From Paraglaciecola algarum (GTDB taxonomy: Bacteria > Pseudomonadota > Gammaproteobacteria > Enterobacterales > Alteromonadaceae), in the NCBI RefSeq assembly GCF_021532655.1, contig NZ_JAKGAS010000008.1, forward strand, positions 62,001-126,000: DNA of 64,000 bases, read 5' to 3'. Made by a program: the position numbers and the translations under genes. The notes beneath the pieces are model-generated. The model saw only the letters and a program-made list of their open reading frames with translations. It was not told where the DNA came from and did not search any database. Within the stretch, counting starts at the first letter, position 1. Every line of letters begins with the position of its first letter. Positions 17,661 to 26,860 of this stretch are shown here, piece after piece.

Positions 17661-18512
17661 CTAATTTCCAAAGCTCTGATAAACCCTAATATCAAAATCT
17701 GTAGTGACTAATTCTAAGCTTTCAATCAAGAACTGCTTTTTGTCTGGTGTGGCAGTCCAGTAATAAGGTGTCATCATTAGCAAACTTTCTCTTACTGCTT
17801 CGGTAGTCAATGGCACTGTAAAACTGACATTTTGGTGTTTGGTGAGTTCAAATCCTTCTGGTATGTCTGAGTGATCTTTATTTTCAGTGGGCGTGTCATA
17901 CAAAGCTTGTTTCATTTCTTGTAAATGATTACTTGCAGGATTGACTGTGATCCAGACTCCAGTCGATTTTAATACTCGACGAATTTCATGCTCGCTACTA
18001 GGGGCGAATATTTGTAGTACAGCATCTTGGCTATGGGTGGCAACGGGTAATTGATAAGTACTGGCGACTGCAAAAAAACTGTCTGGATATTTTTTAGCGG
18101 CTTTTAACACCGCATTTTTTGAAATATCGATGCCACTAAACCGACATACGTGCTCTAAGGTTTGTATATGCTTACTAACAACATTCGAATAATACCCTTC
18201 ACCACAACCTGCATCAAAAAATGCCAACTCGGATTTATCTTCTAACGACTCAACATACTCAGCAAATATTCGTGCGACTGTTTCGGCCAAAGGTAAATAA
18301 TGGCCTTGTTCTAAAAAGGCACGCCTAGCATTCACCATAGCTTTATTGTCACCCGGTTCTTTGCTATTTTTTTGATGAGCCAATAATAGGTTTACATACC
18401 CTTCTTTGGCCAAATCAAAACTATGATTATTTTTACAACGCCAAGTATTGGTTTCTAATACCAATACGTTATGACATGTAGGGCAATTCCAAGAGGCCGG
18501 GACACTGTTCAT
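17661..18512 (-). CDS. rlmA: 23S rRNA (guanine745-N1)-methyltransferase
   Basis: RlmA methylates N1 of G745 in helix 35 of 23S rRNA using S-adenosylmethionine. The N-terminus carries a four-cysteine zinc finger variant (C-P-T-C at about 10-13 and C26, with His30). The SAM domain starts with FFDAGCGEGYYS (about 98-109). The segments FDLAKEGYVNLL and GDNKAMVNARRAFLEQGHY are diagnostic for RlmA. Length of 283 fits the family. It stands alone. Confidence 0.93.
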   Translation of the reverse strand: MNSVPASWNCPTCHNVLVLETNTWRCKNNHSFDLAKEGYVNLLLAHQKNSKEPGDNKAMVNARRAFLEQGHYLPLAETVARIFAEYVESLEDKSELAFFDAGCGEGYYSNVVSKHIQTLEHVCRFSGIDISKNAVLKAAKKYPDSFFAVASTYQLPVATHSQDAVLQIFAPSSEHEIRRVLKSTGVWITVNPASNHLQEMKQALYDTPTENKDHSDIPEGFELTKHQNVSFTVPLTTEAVRESLLMMTPYYWTATPDKKQFLIESLELVTTDFDIRVYQSFGN

Positions 18513-18607
18513 TAAATAGTTCTAAAAATTTATTTATACTTATAAGTGTAACAGAAGCGATAAAAAATGGACGTTATTCATTACAAATACCCCCTCTTTT
18601 AAAGTTA

Positions 18608-20191
18608 CTATTTTTTAGCCTTAATAGCTTGAATTCGTGCATGTAACTTGGCCACAACATCTGGATACCGGGCTGCTACATTGATTTGTTCTGTTACATC
18701 TTGGGACAAATCAAATAATTGTGGCTCTGCCCTTAAACCGTTTTCGATGGCGGTTTTATTAGCTAACCAGCCTGGTGTTGTGCCGTTAAAAGGTGCTACA
18801 TATTTCCATTTTCCACTGCGTAATGACAAAGTAAACGACTCCTCTAACATCTCCTCACGTGCATCCACAGTGTTATCTAATAATGCTGGTAATACATCCA
18901 GACTATCGATGGCTTCACCTTGCTCAAGGGGTGCACCGGTTAAAGTTGCCAATGATTTATAAAAATCGATATGGCTAATTAATGCATCACTATCACCTTT
19001 ATTTTTCATACCATTTGGATAAGTCACTATCATAGGAACACGAGTACCGGCTTCATAGGCACTGTATTTTCCACCACGGAACCCACCAGCTGGATCATGC
19101 TCTCCTTTTAATTCTTCTGCTTGGTCAGCGTATCCATCATCCATAACTGGACCGTTGTCACTGGAATACAAGATAATAGTATTGTCGTAAACACCTTGTT
19201 TTTTCAATTCATCAACAATTTGACCTGTCATCCAATCCATTTGCAAAATTGCATCACCACGCGGGCCCATACCTGATTTACCCGCGAACATTTGGTTTGG
19301 CACACGGGGTACATGGATATCATGAAACGGAAAGAACAACATAAAAGGTGCATCTTTGCTGTCTTTGATAAAGTCTTTGGCTTTGTCGGTAAACACATGG
19401 GGGAAATCTTCATCCACCCATTCAGCGGCTTTCCCCCCAGCCATCCAACCAATACGTGAAATACCATTTATGATTGTTCTACTATGTTGTAAATCGGCTG
19501 TTTGTTTAAGTAACGCTGGGCTTTCAGTGCCTACTGGCCTGTCACCAATACGTTTTTCGTAACTTATGGTGATAGGGTCATTTGGGTCTAAATTAACCAC
19601 TTTATGGTTTTCCAGATACACAGTAGGTACACGGTCGCCTGTAGCTGGCATTAAAAAGCTGTAATCAAAACCTAACTCCAACGGACCAGGTTTAACGTCT
19701 TTGTTCCAATCTACAAAACCATCCCCTAAACCTAAGTGCCACTTGCCCACTACCGCCGTTTTATAACCTGCTTTTTTCAACATTTTTGGCAGCGTAGGTT
19801 TAGTATGGTCAATAATTAGAGGCGCGTCACCGGGTAGAATGGCGGCATCATTTCTAAAAGCAAACTGTCCTGTTAGCAAAGAATAACGAGACGGTGTGCA
19901 AGTAGCGGCCGAGCTATGGGCATCAGTAAAACGAATCCCCTCTTTTGCTAACGCATCAACATTCGGTGTTTGGGTAGCTGTCATGCCATAACTACTCAGG
20001 TCGCCATACCCTAAGTCATCTACATAAAAAATCACTATGTTTGGTTTGGTATCCTTCACAGAGGTATCTTTTGCTTTTGGGGGTATTTGTGATGTGTCGC
20101 TGCAGCTCACTAATCCTAATAACACCAATACACTTATGCTTGTTTTGAAAAAAACAATCGATTTATTAATCAAATCTCTACCCTCTATCAT
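18608..20191 (-). CDS. Lipoprotein arylsulfatase with formylglycine motif
   Basis: The enzyme hydrolyses sulfate esters, probably in the periplasm or on the cell surface. It has a lipobox L-V-S-C with the lipidated Cys at 30, the metal-binding D58-D59 in VDDLGYGD, and the C98-T-P-S-R motif. Cys98 is converted to formylglycine by a maturase that is not in this window. VVGKWHLG is also typical. Length of 527 is normal for family S1 sulfatases. In marine Alteromonadales such enzymes commonly act on algal sulfated polysaccharides; the substrate here is unknown. It is not in an operon. Confidence 0.92.
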   Translation of the reverse strand: MIEGRDLINKSIVFFKTSISVLVLLGLVSCSDTSQIPPKAKDTSVKDTKPNIVIFYVDDLGYGDLSSYGMTATQTPNVDALAKEGIRFTDAHSSAATCTPSRYSLLTGQFAFRNDAAILPGDAPLIIDHTKPTLPKMLKKAGYKTAVVGKWHLGLGDGFVDWNKDVKPGPLELGFDYSFLMPATGDRVPTVYLENHKVVNLDPNDPITISYEKRIGDRPVGTESPALLKQTADLQHSRTIINGISRIGWMAGGKAAEWVDEDFPHVFTDKAKDFIKDSKDAPFMLFFPFHDIHVPRVPNQMFAGKSGMGPRGDAILQMDWMTGQIVDELKKQGVYDNTIILYSSDNGPVMDDGYADQAEELKGEHDPAGGFRGGKYSAYEAGTRVPMIVTYPNGMKNKGDSDALISHIDFYKSLATLTGAPLEQGEAIDSLDVLPALLDNTVDAREEMLEESFTLSLRSGKWKYVAPFNGTTPGWLANKTAIENGLRAEPQLFDLSQDVTEQINVAARYPDVVAKLHARIQAIKAKK

Positions 20192-20421
20192 GTGGAAAAA
20201 TGTGTGAGCCTTTCACTTCGGCTGCTTTTTATAGAATAAGATCAACTGTAACAAGAAGAATTAATGATTGAAAAATAAATTACATATATAAAAGGTAATT
20301 TAAATATGAATTAATAGGCTATTTCCTAAAAATGCAGTAGATAAGTGTTTTTACGTATAGACATATATTCCCCAGTCGCTAAAGTATCGATTCATAGCCT
20401 GAGTAACCTTTCGAGTGACAT

Positions 20422-21162
20422 ATTATCAAAACTGTTGTTTTTAGCTGTTTAATCTTGTTTTTCTTAGCCAGCCTAAAGGTTTTTAGTCAGGAAGTTCCAC
20501 CACAAATCCAAGCTAACATCATTAACGGACTGAAAAATGGGCCTGCTGGCTTACAAATCACCCGTATAGAATCCACACCAGTAAATGGCATTTATCAGGT
20601 AAGTGTAGGCGCTGACCAAGCATTCTATACCTCTGAAGATGGGCAATTTATCCTGACTGGAAAAATGTTCCAAGTAGCCAATGGTAAAGCCACAGATGTT
20701 GTGCAAATAAAACAATCACTGGCACATATTAAAAAGATCCAACAAGTGCCTTCCCATGACACGATTGTTTATCCAGCCACAACCGCCCAAAAATATCAGT
20801 TAAAAATATTTACTGATGTTGATTGCCCCTATTGTGCCAAATTACATAAAGAGATACCTAAGCTAAATGCACTAGGCGTTGAGGTGGTTTATTTGGCTTT
20901 TCCAAGAGCAGGGATTGACTCACCGTCATTTTCTAAAATAGCATCTGTTTGGTGCAGTGAAAACCGACAAAAAAGTATGGACCTTATGTACCACAATAAC
21001 CAAAGCACACTGAAAAATTGCGACAATACAGCCGTAAAGGCTCAATATGAATTAGCCAAACAACTTGGATTACAAGGTACACCAGCTACTTTTTTTGCCG
21101 ATGGAAAAATGATGAATGGCTACCATAGTGCCGAAAGTTTGTTGGAAATGTTGCAGAATTAA
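20422..21162 (+). CDS. dsbC: DsbC-type periplasmic disulfide isomerase, probable ATT start
   Basis: DsbC reshuffles wrong disulfide bonds in the periplasm. The protein shows the N-terminal dimerisation domain and a thioredoxin-like domain with active site C-P-Y-C (TDVDCPYCAKLH) and the cis-Pro loop GTPATFF. No ATG, GTG or TTG gives a full signal peptide. The only standard start, TTG at 20455, leaves MFFLASLKVFSQ with no basic N-region. Reading from ATT at 20422 gives M-I-K-T-V-V-F-S-C-L-I-L-F-F-L-A-S, a good signal peptide, with the in-frame stop just upstream at 20416. The ATT start is an inference. Confidence 0.85.
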   Translation: MIKTVVFSCLILFFLASLKVFSQEVPPQIQANIINGLKNGPAGLQITRIESTPVNGIYQVSVGADQAFYTSEDGQFILTGKMFQVANGKATDVVQIKQSLAHIKKIQQVPSHDTIVYPATTAQKYQLKIFTDVDCPYCAKLHKEIPKLNALGVEVVYLAFPRAGIDSPSFSKIASVWCSENRQKSMDLMYHNNQSTLKNCDNTAVKAQYELAKQLGLQGTPATFFADGKMMNGYHSAESLLEMLQN

Positions 21163-21187
21163 GCGAGATTGAATTATCAACCTAAGG

Positions 21188-21211
21188 GCTTGGGGAACTA
21201 ACTCCCCAAGC
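21188..21211. terminator. GC-rich hairpin between convergent genes
   Basis: GCTTGGGGA pairs with TCCCCAAGC around a short loop. No clear T-run follows, so it is a likely but not classical terminator after dsbC. Confidence 0.5.
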
Positions 21212-21235
21212 TAACATTCCTGCAGTATTAATTCA

Positions 21236-21682
21236 TTAAAATGTACACACCGCAGTCCAAGTAGATGCTACACCACCCGCTGCGGCAGGCGTGTAATTTG
21301 GGGTGCAATTAGCCTTACCATTACCCGGATTACCAATGCCTGAGTTGAACACAGCTGGTCCACCAATATCTATTGATGTAGCCACAGCAGTTGTCCCTCC
21401 CAAAGAACATTTGGCTTTAACTTCAATTTGGTTTCCATTAACTCCTCCAACAATACTGGCTTCAGCCTTAACTTGAGGAGAAGTAGGGCTACAGTTTCCC
21501 CCCCCTACAACCCTAGTAACATTCCCACCTACTCCAGAAATTGTGACTGAGGTAGTTGGCGCAGCTTGAAATTCCTCAGTATCTTGATCTTCGATAGTAT
21601 CTTTTAAATTAATGTATGAAAAACCAACAGCTAGCAAAGTCAAAATACTAATGATTAATAATAGTTTGTTTGGATTTTCCAT
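21236..21682 (-). CDS. Unknown membrane-anchored Gly/Thr-rich protein
   Basis: I do not recognise this protein. From the ATG at 21682, which has GGAGAAACGA upstream, it is 148 residues. Residues 5-22 form one membrane helix (LLLIISILTLLAVGFSYI); the rest should be outside the cytoplasm. The exported part is rich in Gly, Thr, Val and Ala and has four cysteines (NCSP, AKCSLGG, KANCTPN, AVCTF), suggesting two disulfides; dsbC lies next door. It may be a small surface or pilin-like protein, but no prepilin cleavage site is evident. Confidence 0.6.
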   Translation of the reverse strand: MENPNKLLLIISILTLLAVGFSYINLKDTIEDQDTEEFQAAPTTSVTISGVGGNVTRVVGGGNCSPTSPQVKAEASIVGGVNGNQIEVKAKCSLGGTTAVATSIDIGGPAVFNSGIGNPGNGKANCTPNYTPAAAGGVASTWTAVCTF

Positions 21683-21897
21683 TTCGTTTCTCCACAAAAC
21701 ATAGTTAGTTCGATCACAAATGATCAAACGAATTATAGGAGAAAGCTCAATATTCGCCTGTTAAGCTAGATTGCCAAACAGCATTTAGGCAAGACAAATA
21801 AGTACAGATATACTCGTTCTAGAGTAAAGTTATTTAACGTAGAATAAATGCTAGAAAAGTGCACAACTAAATAACGTTTTAACTCAAGGATAACACT

Positions 21898-22614
21898 ATG
21901 CCACTTTTACTGACGGTTGTTACTACTACTCTTTTAGCGGGTTTAGCTATGCCATTAGGTGCGGTGATTGCCCGATTTGAAAAATTTCAAAGCGAGTGGT
22001 TTGAACAAGAGTTTAGGCATATGGTCACCGCATTTGGTGGTGGTGCACTCTTATCTGCCGTAGCCTTAGTTTTAGTGCCAGAGGGTATCGCCAATCTGGC
22101 CCCTCTCTTCGCATGTGCTTGGCTTGTTGTAGGTGGATTGTGTTTTATGGGGTTAGATATTTTCCTTAATAAAATCAATACCCCAGCCAGTCAATTGGCT
22201 GCAATGCTCTCTGACTTTATTCCTGAATCTATCGCACTAGGAGCCGCATTTGCTACAGGTAATAACCACGCCTATTTACTCGCAGCATTAATAGCGCTAC
22301 AAAATTTACCGGAAGGATTCAGCGCCTATCTGGAATTAAACTCATCTCATGTTTATAAGACCAGTAAAATCATCATTATATTTTTACTGATGGCTTTGCT
22401 TGGTCCAGTAGCAGCTGTGATAGGTTTTTTGTGGTTAGCTGAATCGCCACAAATTATCGCCGCGGTTATGTTGTTCGCTTCTGGTGGAATTTTATATGCA
22501 ATTTTTCAAGATGTAGCCCCACAAGTAAAACTAGAAAAACATTGGGCGCCACCTATGGGCGCCGTATTTGGATTTGTTTTAGGCATGTTGGGCTTAATGT
22601 TAACTACCCAATAA
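21898..22614 (+). CDS. ZIP-family metal transporter
   Basis: ZIP proteins move zinc, iron or other divalent metals into the cytoplasm. The 238-residue protein has seven to eight predicted membrane helices. It carries the two ZIP signature helices: DFIPESIALGAAFATG (helix IV type) and LQNLPEGFSAYLE (helix V type), with the metal-binding Glu and Asn residues. It differs from ZupT in sequence, so the metal cannot be assigned. It is a single gene with a good ribosome-binding site (AAGGATAAC) before the ATG. Confidence 0.85.
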   Translation: MPLLLTVVTTTLLAGLAMPLGAVIARFEKFQSEWFEQEFRHMVTAFGGGALLSAVALVLVPEGIANLAPLFACAWLVVGGLCFMGLDIFLNKINTPASQLAAMLSDFIPESIALGAAFATGNNHAYLLAALIALQNLPEGFSAYLELNSSHVYKTSKIIIIFLLMALLGPVAAVIGFLWLAESPQIIAAVMLFASGGILYAIFQDVAPQVKLEKHWAPPMGAVFGFVLGMLGLMLTTQ

Positions 22615-22618
22615 AACG

Positions 22619-23479
22619 TTAAAGGGTGTCTTCAACTACTTTTAAATGTATTTTTGCCGCTGGGTAAGATCCCATATTTTTCACTTTGGCTATTTTATTA
22701 ATTTCGGTAATTGCCTCAGCTACCGCTAACTCGGCAAAGTGTCCTTGCACATCAATCAAAAAGTTATATTGGCCAAATTCAATTTTGGTTGGCCTAGAAA
22801 TAATTGAGGTTAAATTGACGTTTCTTGAAGCAAAAGACGTTAACACTTCTGCTAATAACCCAGGCCTATCGCGATCATCAAACACCACCAGACTCGTTTT
22901 CCAATTTACATTGGAGCTCGGATCAAGTGCCCTACTCTCTTTTGATAAAGCTAAAAATCGGGTTTGATTATTTTTGTAGTCATTTACATTTTCAACCACA
23001 TGACGAAAACGCTTTGACTCAAATGATGTTGACGGCACGATGGCCGCACTATTGCCAGCATCTTCTATCACACAATTCAAAGATTCGATATTGCTTTGAG
23101 TGGTGATAATTTCAACGTTAGCCAATGCGTCAATATAGTCAGAACATTGCCCTTTAGCGACAAACTGCACAAATAGTTTATCTATTGAACTCAAATCAGC
23201 GGTATTACTGACGAAGGAGAATTGAATGGGCAATAATATTTCAGACACGATTGTGAGTTCACTTTCAATCAAATGATCAAGTACTAAAGACACAAAACCT
23301 TCAGACAAATTTTCAATCGGCAAAACAGCAACATCACTGCTTTGTCCTACTGAATTTAGTACTTTTTTAATGGAACCAAAATATTCGATTTCATGGGGAG
23401 AGTTACTCGCGTCAATATATTTCAACGAAGCCGACTCAGAGTAAGTCCCTCTGGGACCTAGGGTGGCTAATTTATTCAT
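22619..23479 (-). CDS. Prephenate dehydratase with ACT domain
   Basis: The enzyme converts prephenate to phenylpyruvate in phenylalanine synthesis. The catalytic domain covers about residues 3-180, with GPRGTYSE at the start and the N-Q-T-R-F motif holding the catalytic Thr. An ACT domain (about 197-275) with a GLLAEVL-type segment and S-R-P-T-K gives feedback control by phenylalanine. There is no chorismate mutase domain, unlike E. coli PheA, so this is the monofunctional form. The Ile-Glu-Asn-Leu segment (PIENLSEG) stands for the usual PIENS. Confidence 0.9.
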   Translation of the reverse strand: MNKLATLGPRGTYSESASLKYIDASNSPHEIEYFGSIKKVLNSVGQSSDVAVLPIENLSEGFVSLVLDHLIESELTIVSEILLPIQFSFVSNTADLSSIDKLFVQFVAKGQCSDYIDALANVEIITTQSNIESLNCVIEDAGNSAAIVPSTSFESKRFRHVVENVNDYKNNQTRFLALSKESRALDPSSNVNWKTSLVVFDDRDRPGLLAEVLTSFASRNVNLTSIISRPTKIEFGQYNFLIDVQGHFAELAVAEAITEINKIAKVKNMGSYPAAKIHLKVVEDTL

Positions 23480-23774
23480 TTTTCTAAACGGGGAATTCCT
23501 ATATGCAAGTTATTAGCATCATACACAATATACACACTTTACTATGTTATTCAGCAAACTATAAAACACCATTATTTATTAGTAATACCATTATTGGTGG
23601 TAAATAAGACAGGCAGATATCTAAAACCTAATTGAAAAAAGCGCAAAACAAATAAAATAACTTCAACAATAAAAACAGTTATTTTTTAAACTGTTAAATT
23701 TAGTGAAAATAAGATCATAATTGGTTAAATTTTGCCTGGAATATTGTTACCAAGCTAATAATAAAGGAAATACT

Positions 23775-25091
23775 TTGAATTTGTTAAACCACAAAATAGT
23801 AAAAATTAGTCTAGGCGCGCTGTTTAGCTTCACACTACACAGCCCTTTAGCACACTCAGCTCAATCAGAAGGTCAAGCATTGTACGAAACAACTTGTGCA
23901 GCTTGTCATGGTAAAGACCTGTCTGGCGGCGCAGGATTTAATTTAAAAGATGAAACCTGGGTGCATGGTGACAAACCTAGTGAAATTTTAGCCAATATTA
24001 AAAAAGGCTTTGGTCAAGCGGGTATGCCAGGTTTTGAGGCCGTTTATTCCGAACAGCAACTAAAAAGTATTGTTGATTACATACTGTCCAAGCGCCAAGG
24101 GTTCGAAAACCTCACCTACAAAATTTACCATTTAGAAGAAGATGCTCCTGCTGACTTTTCCATACTAAAGGATCTCAAAGCTCAAAAATCAGGCAAAGTG
24201 CCAAACAATATAATCGACTTTACGCTGCCCGAAGTAAAAAATTACATCATTGAATTCGAAGGTGATTTAAATACCCCTAAAGAACATGCCGGACAAATTT
24301 TTGCCATGGTCTACAAGGAATTATTCGAGGTAGAAATAGACGGAAAACTAGTACAGCCATCTCAACAAGAATGGTTAAGAGTGGCTTGGCCACTTAAAGC
24401 AGGTAAACAACATTTTAAAATTCGTTATTCAACGGTTGGTACAAGACAAGACCACAATAAAAACTTTAACTTTTTTGTGGCTGACCAGGCCTTAACTCAA
24501 AAACTATTTGGAATCAGTACCGGCGGTAAACAATTTTTAAATAAAGCTACGGTAAACATCAAAGCAGAATCTCAACCTCAAGTGGTGCGTAAAAAAATCG
24601 TTAACTTACCTACATCATCTGTTGCAGTGGGTTTCCCAGAAAAAATCAATTATGCATTTAACACTAAAAATTGTTCGATTAACGGTATTTGGACCGGCGA
24701 TTTGCTCAATATCGGCCCGAACATTGAAGGTAGAGGCAGAGACGGTGGGGTGATATTGGGAGAGTGGTTATTCCATTCGCCACAAGCTATCACTCACCAT
24801 GCAAACAACTGTGTATTTAATAAATATAATCGCCAAGGCAACCCTATTTTTGAATATGCGCTATATGACAACCAATATTCTGTTCAAGTTAAACCTGAAA
24901 GTAGTCAGTCCTTAACTTTTATCTACACCTTGCTGACGGGCAAAAGCTCTACATTAGCCTTAACTTTACCCACTTTAGCTAATGCTACTTTTAGTAGCCA
25001 AGATGGCAGTATCCAGAGTAATCAATTTAGTACTCAAGCCAAGGTAGGCCAATCTTATGCAATCACCTTAACCTTGAAGGAAAGCAAATAA
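23775..25091 (+). CDS. Secreted c-type cytochrome with a large C-terminal domain (pair A)
   Basis: The product has a signal peptide ending near AHSAQ, then a mono-haem cytochrome c domain with C-A-A-C-H and an MPGF Met-ligand segment. A ~320-residue domain of unknown fold follows (KINYAFNTKNCSINGIWTGDLLNIGPNIEGRG is its strongest block). The frame is open to 23721, but the TTG at 23775 has AAGG seven bases upstream and gives the best signal peptide. Its stop overlaps the next start (TAATG at 25091). A paralogue with the same partner lies at 46272-47645. Likely role: electron acceptor for the propeller enzyme; inference. Confidence 0.8.
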   Translation: MNLLNHKIVKISLGALFSFTLHSPLAHSAQSEGQALYETTCAACHGKDLSGGAGFNLKDETWVHGDKPSEILANIKKGFGQAGMPGFEAVYSEQQLKSIVDYILSKRQGFENLTYKIYHLEEDAPADFSILKDLKAQKSGKVPNNIIDFTLPEVKNYIIEFEGDLNTPKEHAGQIFAMVYKELFEVEIDGKLVQPSQQEWLRVAWPLKAGKQHFKIRYSTVGTRQDHNKNFNFFVADQALTQKLFGISTGGKQFLNKATVNIKAESQPQVVRKKIVNLPTSSVAVGFPEKINYAFNTKNCSINGIWTGDLLNIGPNIEGRGRDGGVILGEWLFHSPQAITHHANNCVFNKYNRQGNPIFEYALYDNQYSVQVKPESSQSLTFIYTLLTGKSSTLALTLPTLANATFSSQDGSIQSNQFSTQAKVGQSYAITLTLKESK

Positions 25092-26536
25092 TGAAATTCA
25101 AACAATCTATTTTGACTTGTAGTTTGATGCTAGCTGGCCTAATCAATGTTGCAGATGCAAAAACGACTTATATTCCAAAAGGTTATTCAATTCAAACCAT
25201 AGAAACACCTAAAGACGTGCGTTTTCATGCCACTGGACTAGATACCAATAAACAGGGTCATGTTTATGTTGCCACACGTTTTGGCGATGTTTGGGCCTAT
25301 AAAAATGACACTTGGAGTAAGTTCGCCGACGGGTTACACGAGCCTACCGGTCTTATGTGTGAGGACGATGGCAGTATACTGGTCGGGCAAAAACCCGAAT
25401 TAACCCGTCTAGTCGATCTCAATAAAGATGGTGTGGCAGATGATTACATTCGAATAGCCGATGGTTGGGAATTTCATGATAATTACCACGAATTTAACTT
25501 TGCGCCTGTTAAAGATAAAGCCGGTAATTATTACGGCACCTTAAATTTAGGTCATGGTGTGCCCGATGCTCTTGCACTTGGCGCGATGGATAGCGGTGGT
25601 GGTTACCGAGGCTGGGCATATAAAGTGTCTAATAATGGCAAATTTACTCCTTTTGCTTCTGGCTTGCGATCTCCTGCAGGTTTAGGTATCAGCCCAGAAA
25701 ACGAATTGTTTTTCACTGATAACCAAGGTGATTGGGTTGAAACCTCTAAGTTGCACCTACTCGAAGAGGGTAAGTTTTATGGGCATCCAGTACCTTTGCG
25801 AGACGACCCAAATTTTGGCTTGAATAAAGTGCGTAAAAATAAGTCAAATTTCAAATTGTTTGACGACATGCGTGAAAAACCAGTGGTGTGGATCCCGCAT
25901 ATTGAAGTGGCCAACTCGCCTGGTAACCCTGAATGGGATGTCACCAAAGGTAAATTTGGCCCTTTTGAAAATCAAATTTTTATTGGTGACCAAACCCAAT
26001 CTAATGTTTTCCGCGTAATGTTAGACAAAGTAAATGGTAAATACCAAGGTGCCGTAATTAACTTTATCGATGGCTTTCAAAGTGGCAATATCCGCCTAGA
26101 TTTTGATACCCAAGGTCAGTTGTGGGTGGGCCAAACAGCCAGAGGTTGGGGGGCAAAAGGCAACAAACCTTTTGGTTTACAAAAAGTGGTGTGGAATGGA
26201 GAAATGCCATTTGAATTGTTAGATATGAAACTGACTAAAAAAGGATTCAAACTATCTTTTACCGAAGCTTTAAATGACAAAACCGTGCTGGCTAAACACT
26301 TTAAGGCTCACGAGTACAATTACAATTACACCAACAGGTATGGATCTGACAAACACAATATTAAAGATTTAAAAGTGAAAAACGTAACTTTGTCTAAAGA
26401 TAAAAAGTCAGCTGAGATCGAATTAGATTTAACTGCCGACAAAGTGGTTGTGGTGGATTTTTCGAATTTACAAAACAGCAATCAAGACAAACCATCTGTG
26501 ACTAAAGTGTATTACACCTTAAATCAATTATTGTAA
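25091..26536 (+). CDS. Secreted beta-propeller protein, sugar-dehydrogenase-like (pair A)
   Basis: A signal peptide (about 1-23) precedes a six-bladed-propeller-like region (about 30-365) with segments GLHEPTGLM, RLVDLNKDGVADDY, SGLRSPAGLGISPENELFFTDNQG and GQLWVGQTARGWG. This resembles soluble PQQ glucose/aldose dehydrogenase-like and related haem-pathway propellers. The last ~110 residues form a beta domain. Translation is coupled to the cytochrome gene upstream. The pair could be a periplasmic dehydrogenase with its own cytochrome c. Substrate and cofactor cannot be read from the sequence. Confidence 0.75.
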   Translation: MKFKQSILTCSLMLAGLINVADAKTTYIPKGYSIQTIETPKDVRFHATGLDTNKQGHVYVATRFGDVWAYKNDTWSKFADGLHEPTGLMCEDDGSILVGQKPELTRLVDLNKDGVADDYIRIADGWEFHDNYHEFNFAPVKDKAGNYYGTLNLGHGVPDALALGAMDSGGGYRGWAYKVSNNGKFTPFASGLRSPAGLGISPENELFFTDNQGDWVETSKLHLLEEGKFYGHPVPLRDDPNFGLNKVRKNKSNFKLFDDMREKPVVWIPHIEVANSPGNPEWDVTKGKFGPFENQIFIGDQTQSNVFRVMLDKVNGKYQGAVINFIDGFQSGNIRLDFDTQGQLWVGQTARGWGAKGNKPFGLQKVVWNGEMPFELLDMKLTKKGFKLSFTEALNDKTVLAKHFKAHEYNYNYTNRYGSDKHNIKDLKVKNVTLSKDKKSAEIELDLTADKVVVVDFSNLQNSNQDKPSVTKVYYTLNQLL

Positions 26537-26560
26537 GCACCCTCAAATACAAAGTAACCA

Positions 26561-26605
26561 TTTGGGCTAATGCCGTTTACTTAAAGTGAACGGTATTAAC
26601 CCAAA
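26561..26605. terminator. Long imperfect hairpin after the propeller gene
   Basis: TTTGGGCTAATGCCGTT pairs with AACGGTATTAACCCAAA, with two mismatches, around an ACTTAAAGT centre. No T-run follows; it may stabilise the mRNA end. The rest of the 324-base gap to glnN is AT-rich, with two ATACCAAT motifs (about 26615 and 26779) and no gene. Confidence 0.5.
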
Positions 26606-26860
26606 CTTCCAATTATACCAATCCAATAAAATACTGAGCAAAGCACATAAATCAGAACCTTAGCGTTATTGTTTTGCTGCCCATGTACTTTTACATTATA
26701 TTGCAATTATCTACACTCAACTTTCATTGTTTCACTTTATAAGATTGGCTTAATTGATGCTTGTATAGCACTTAAGTAATACCAATTAACCTGATTTGAT
26801 TTGTCAATTTACCCCTGACAAATCCTTTCATCCCTTTAGATTTAAAGCTTAGGAAGAACT

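Noticed and set aside
18608..20191. Sulfatase as part of a polysaccharide-utilisation locus
   Set aside because: No glycoside hydrolase, lyase or dedicated transport genes surround it; the TonB receptor nearby has a Fur box and a siderophore-type plug.
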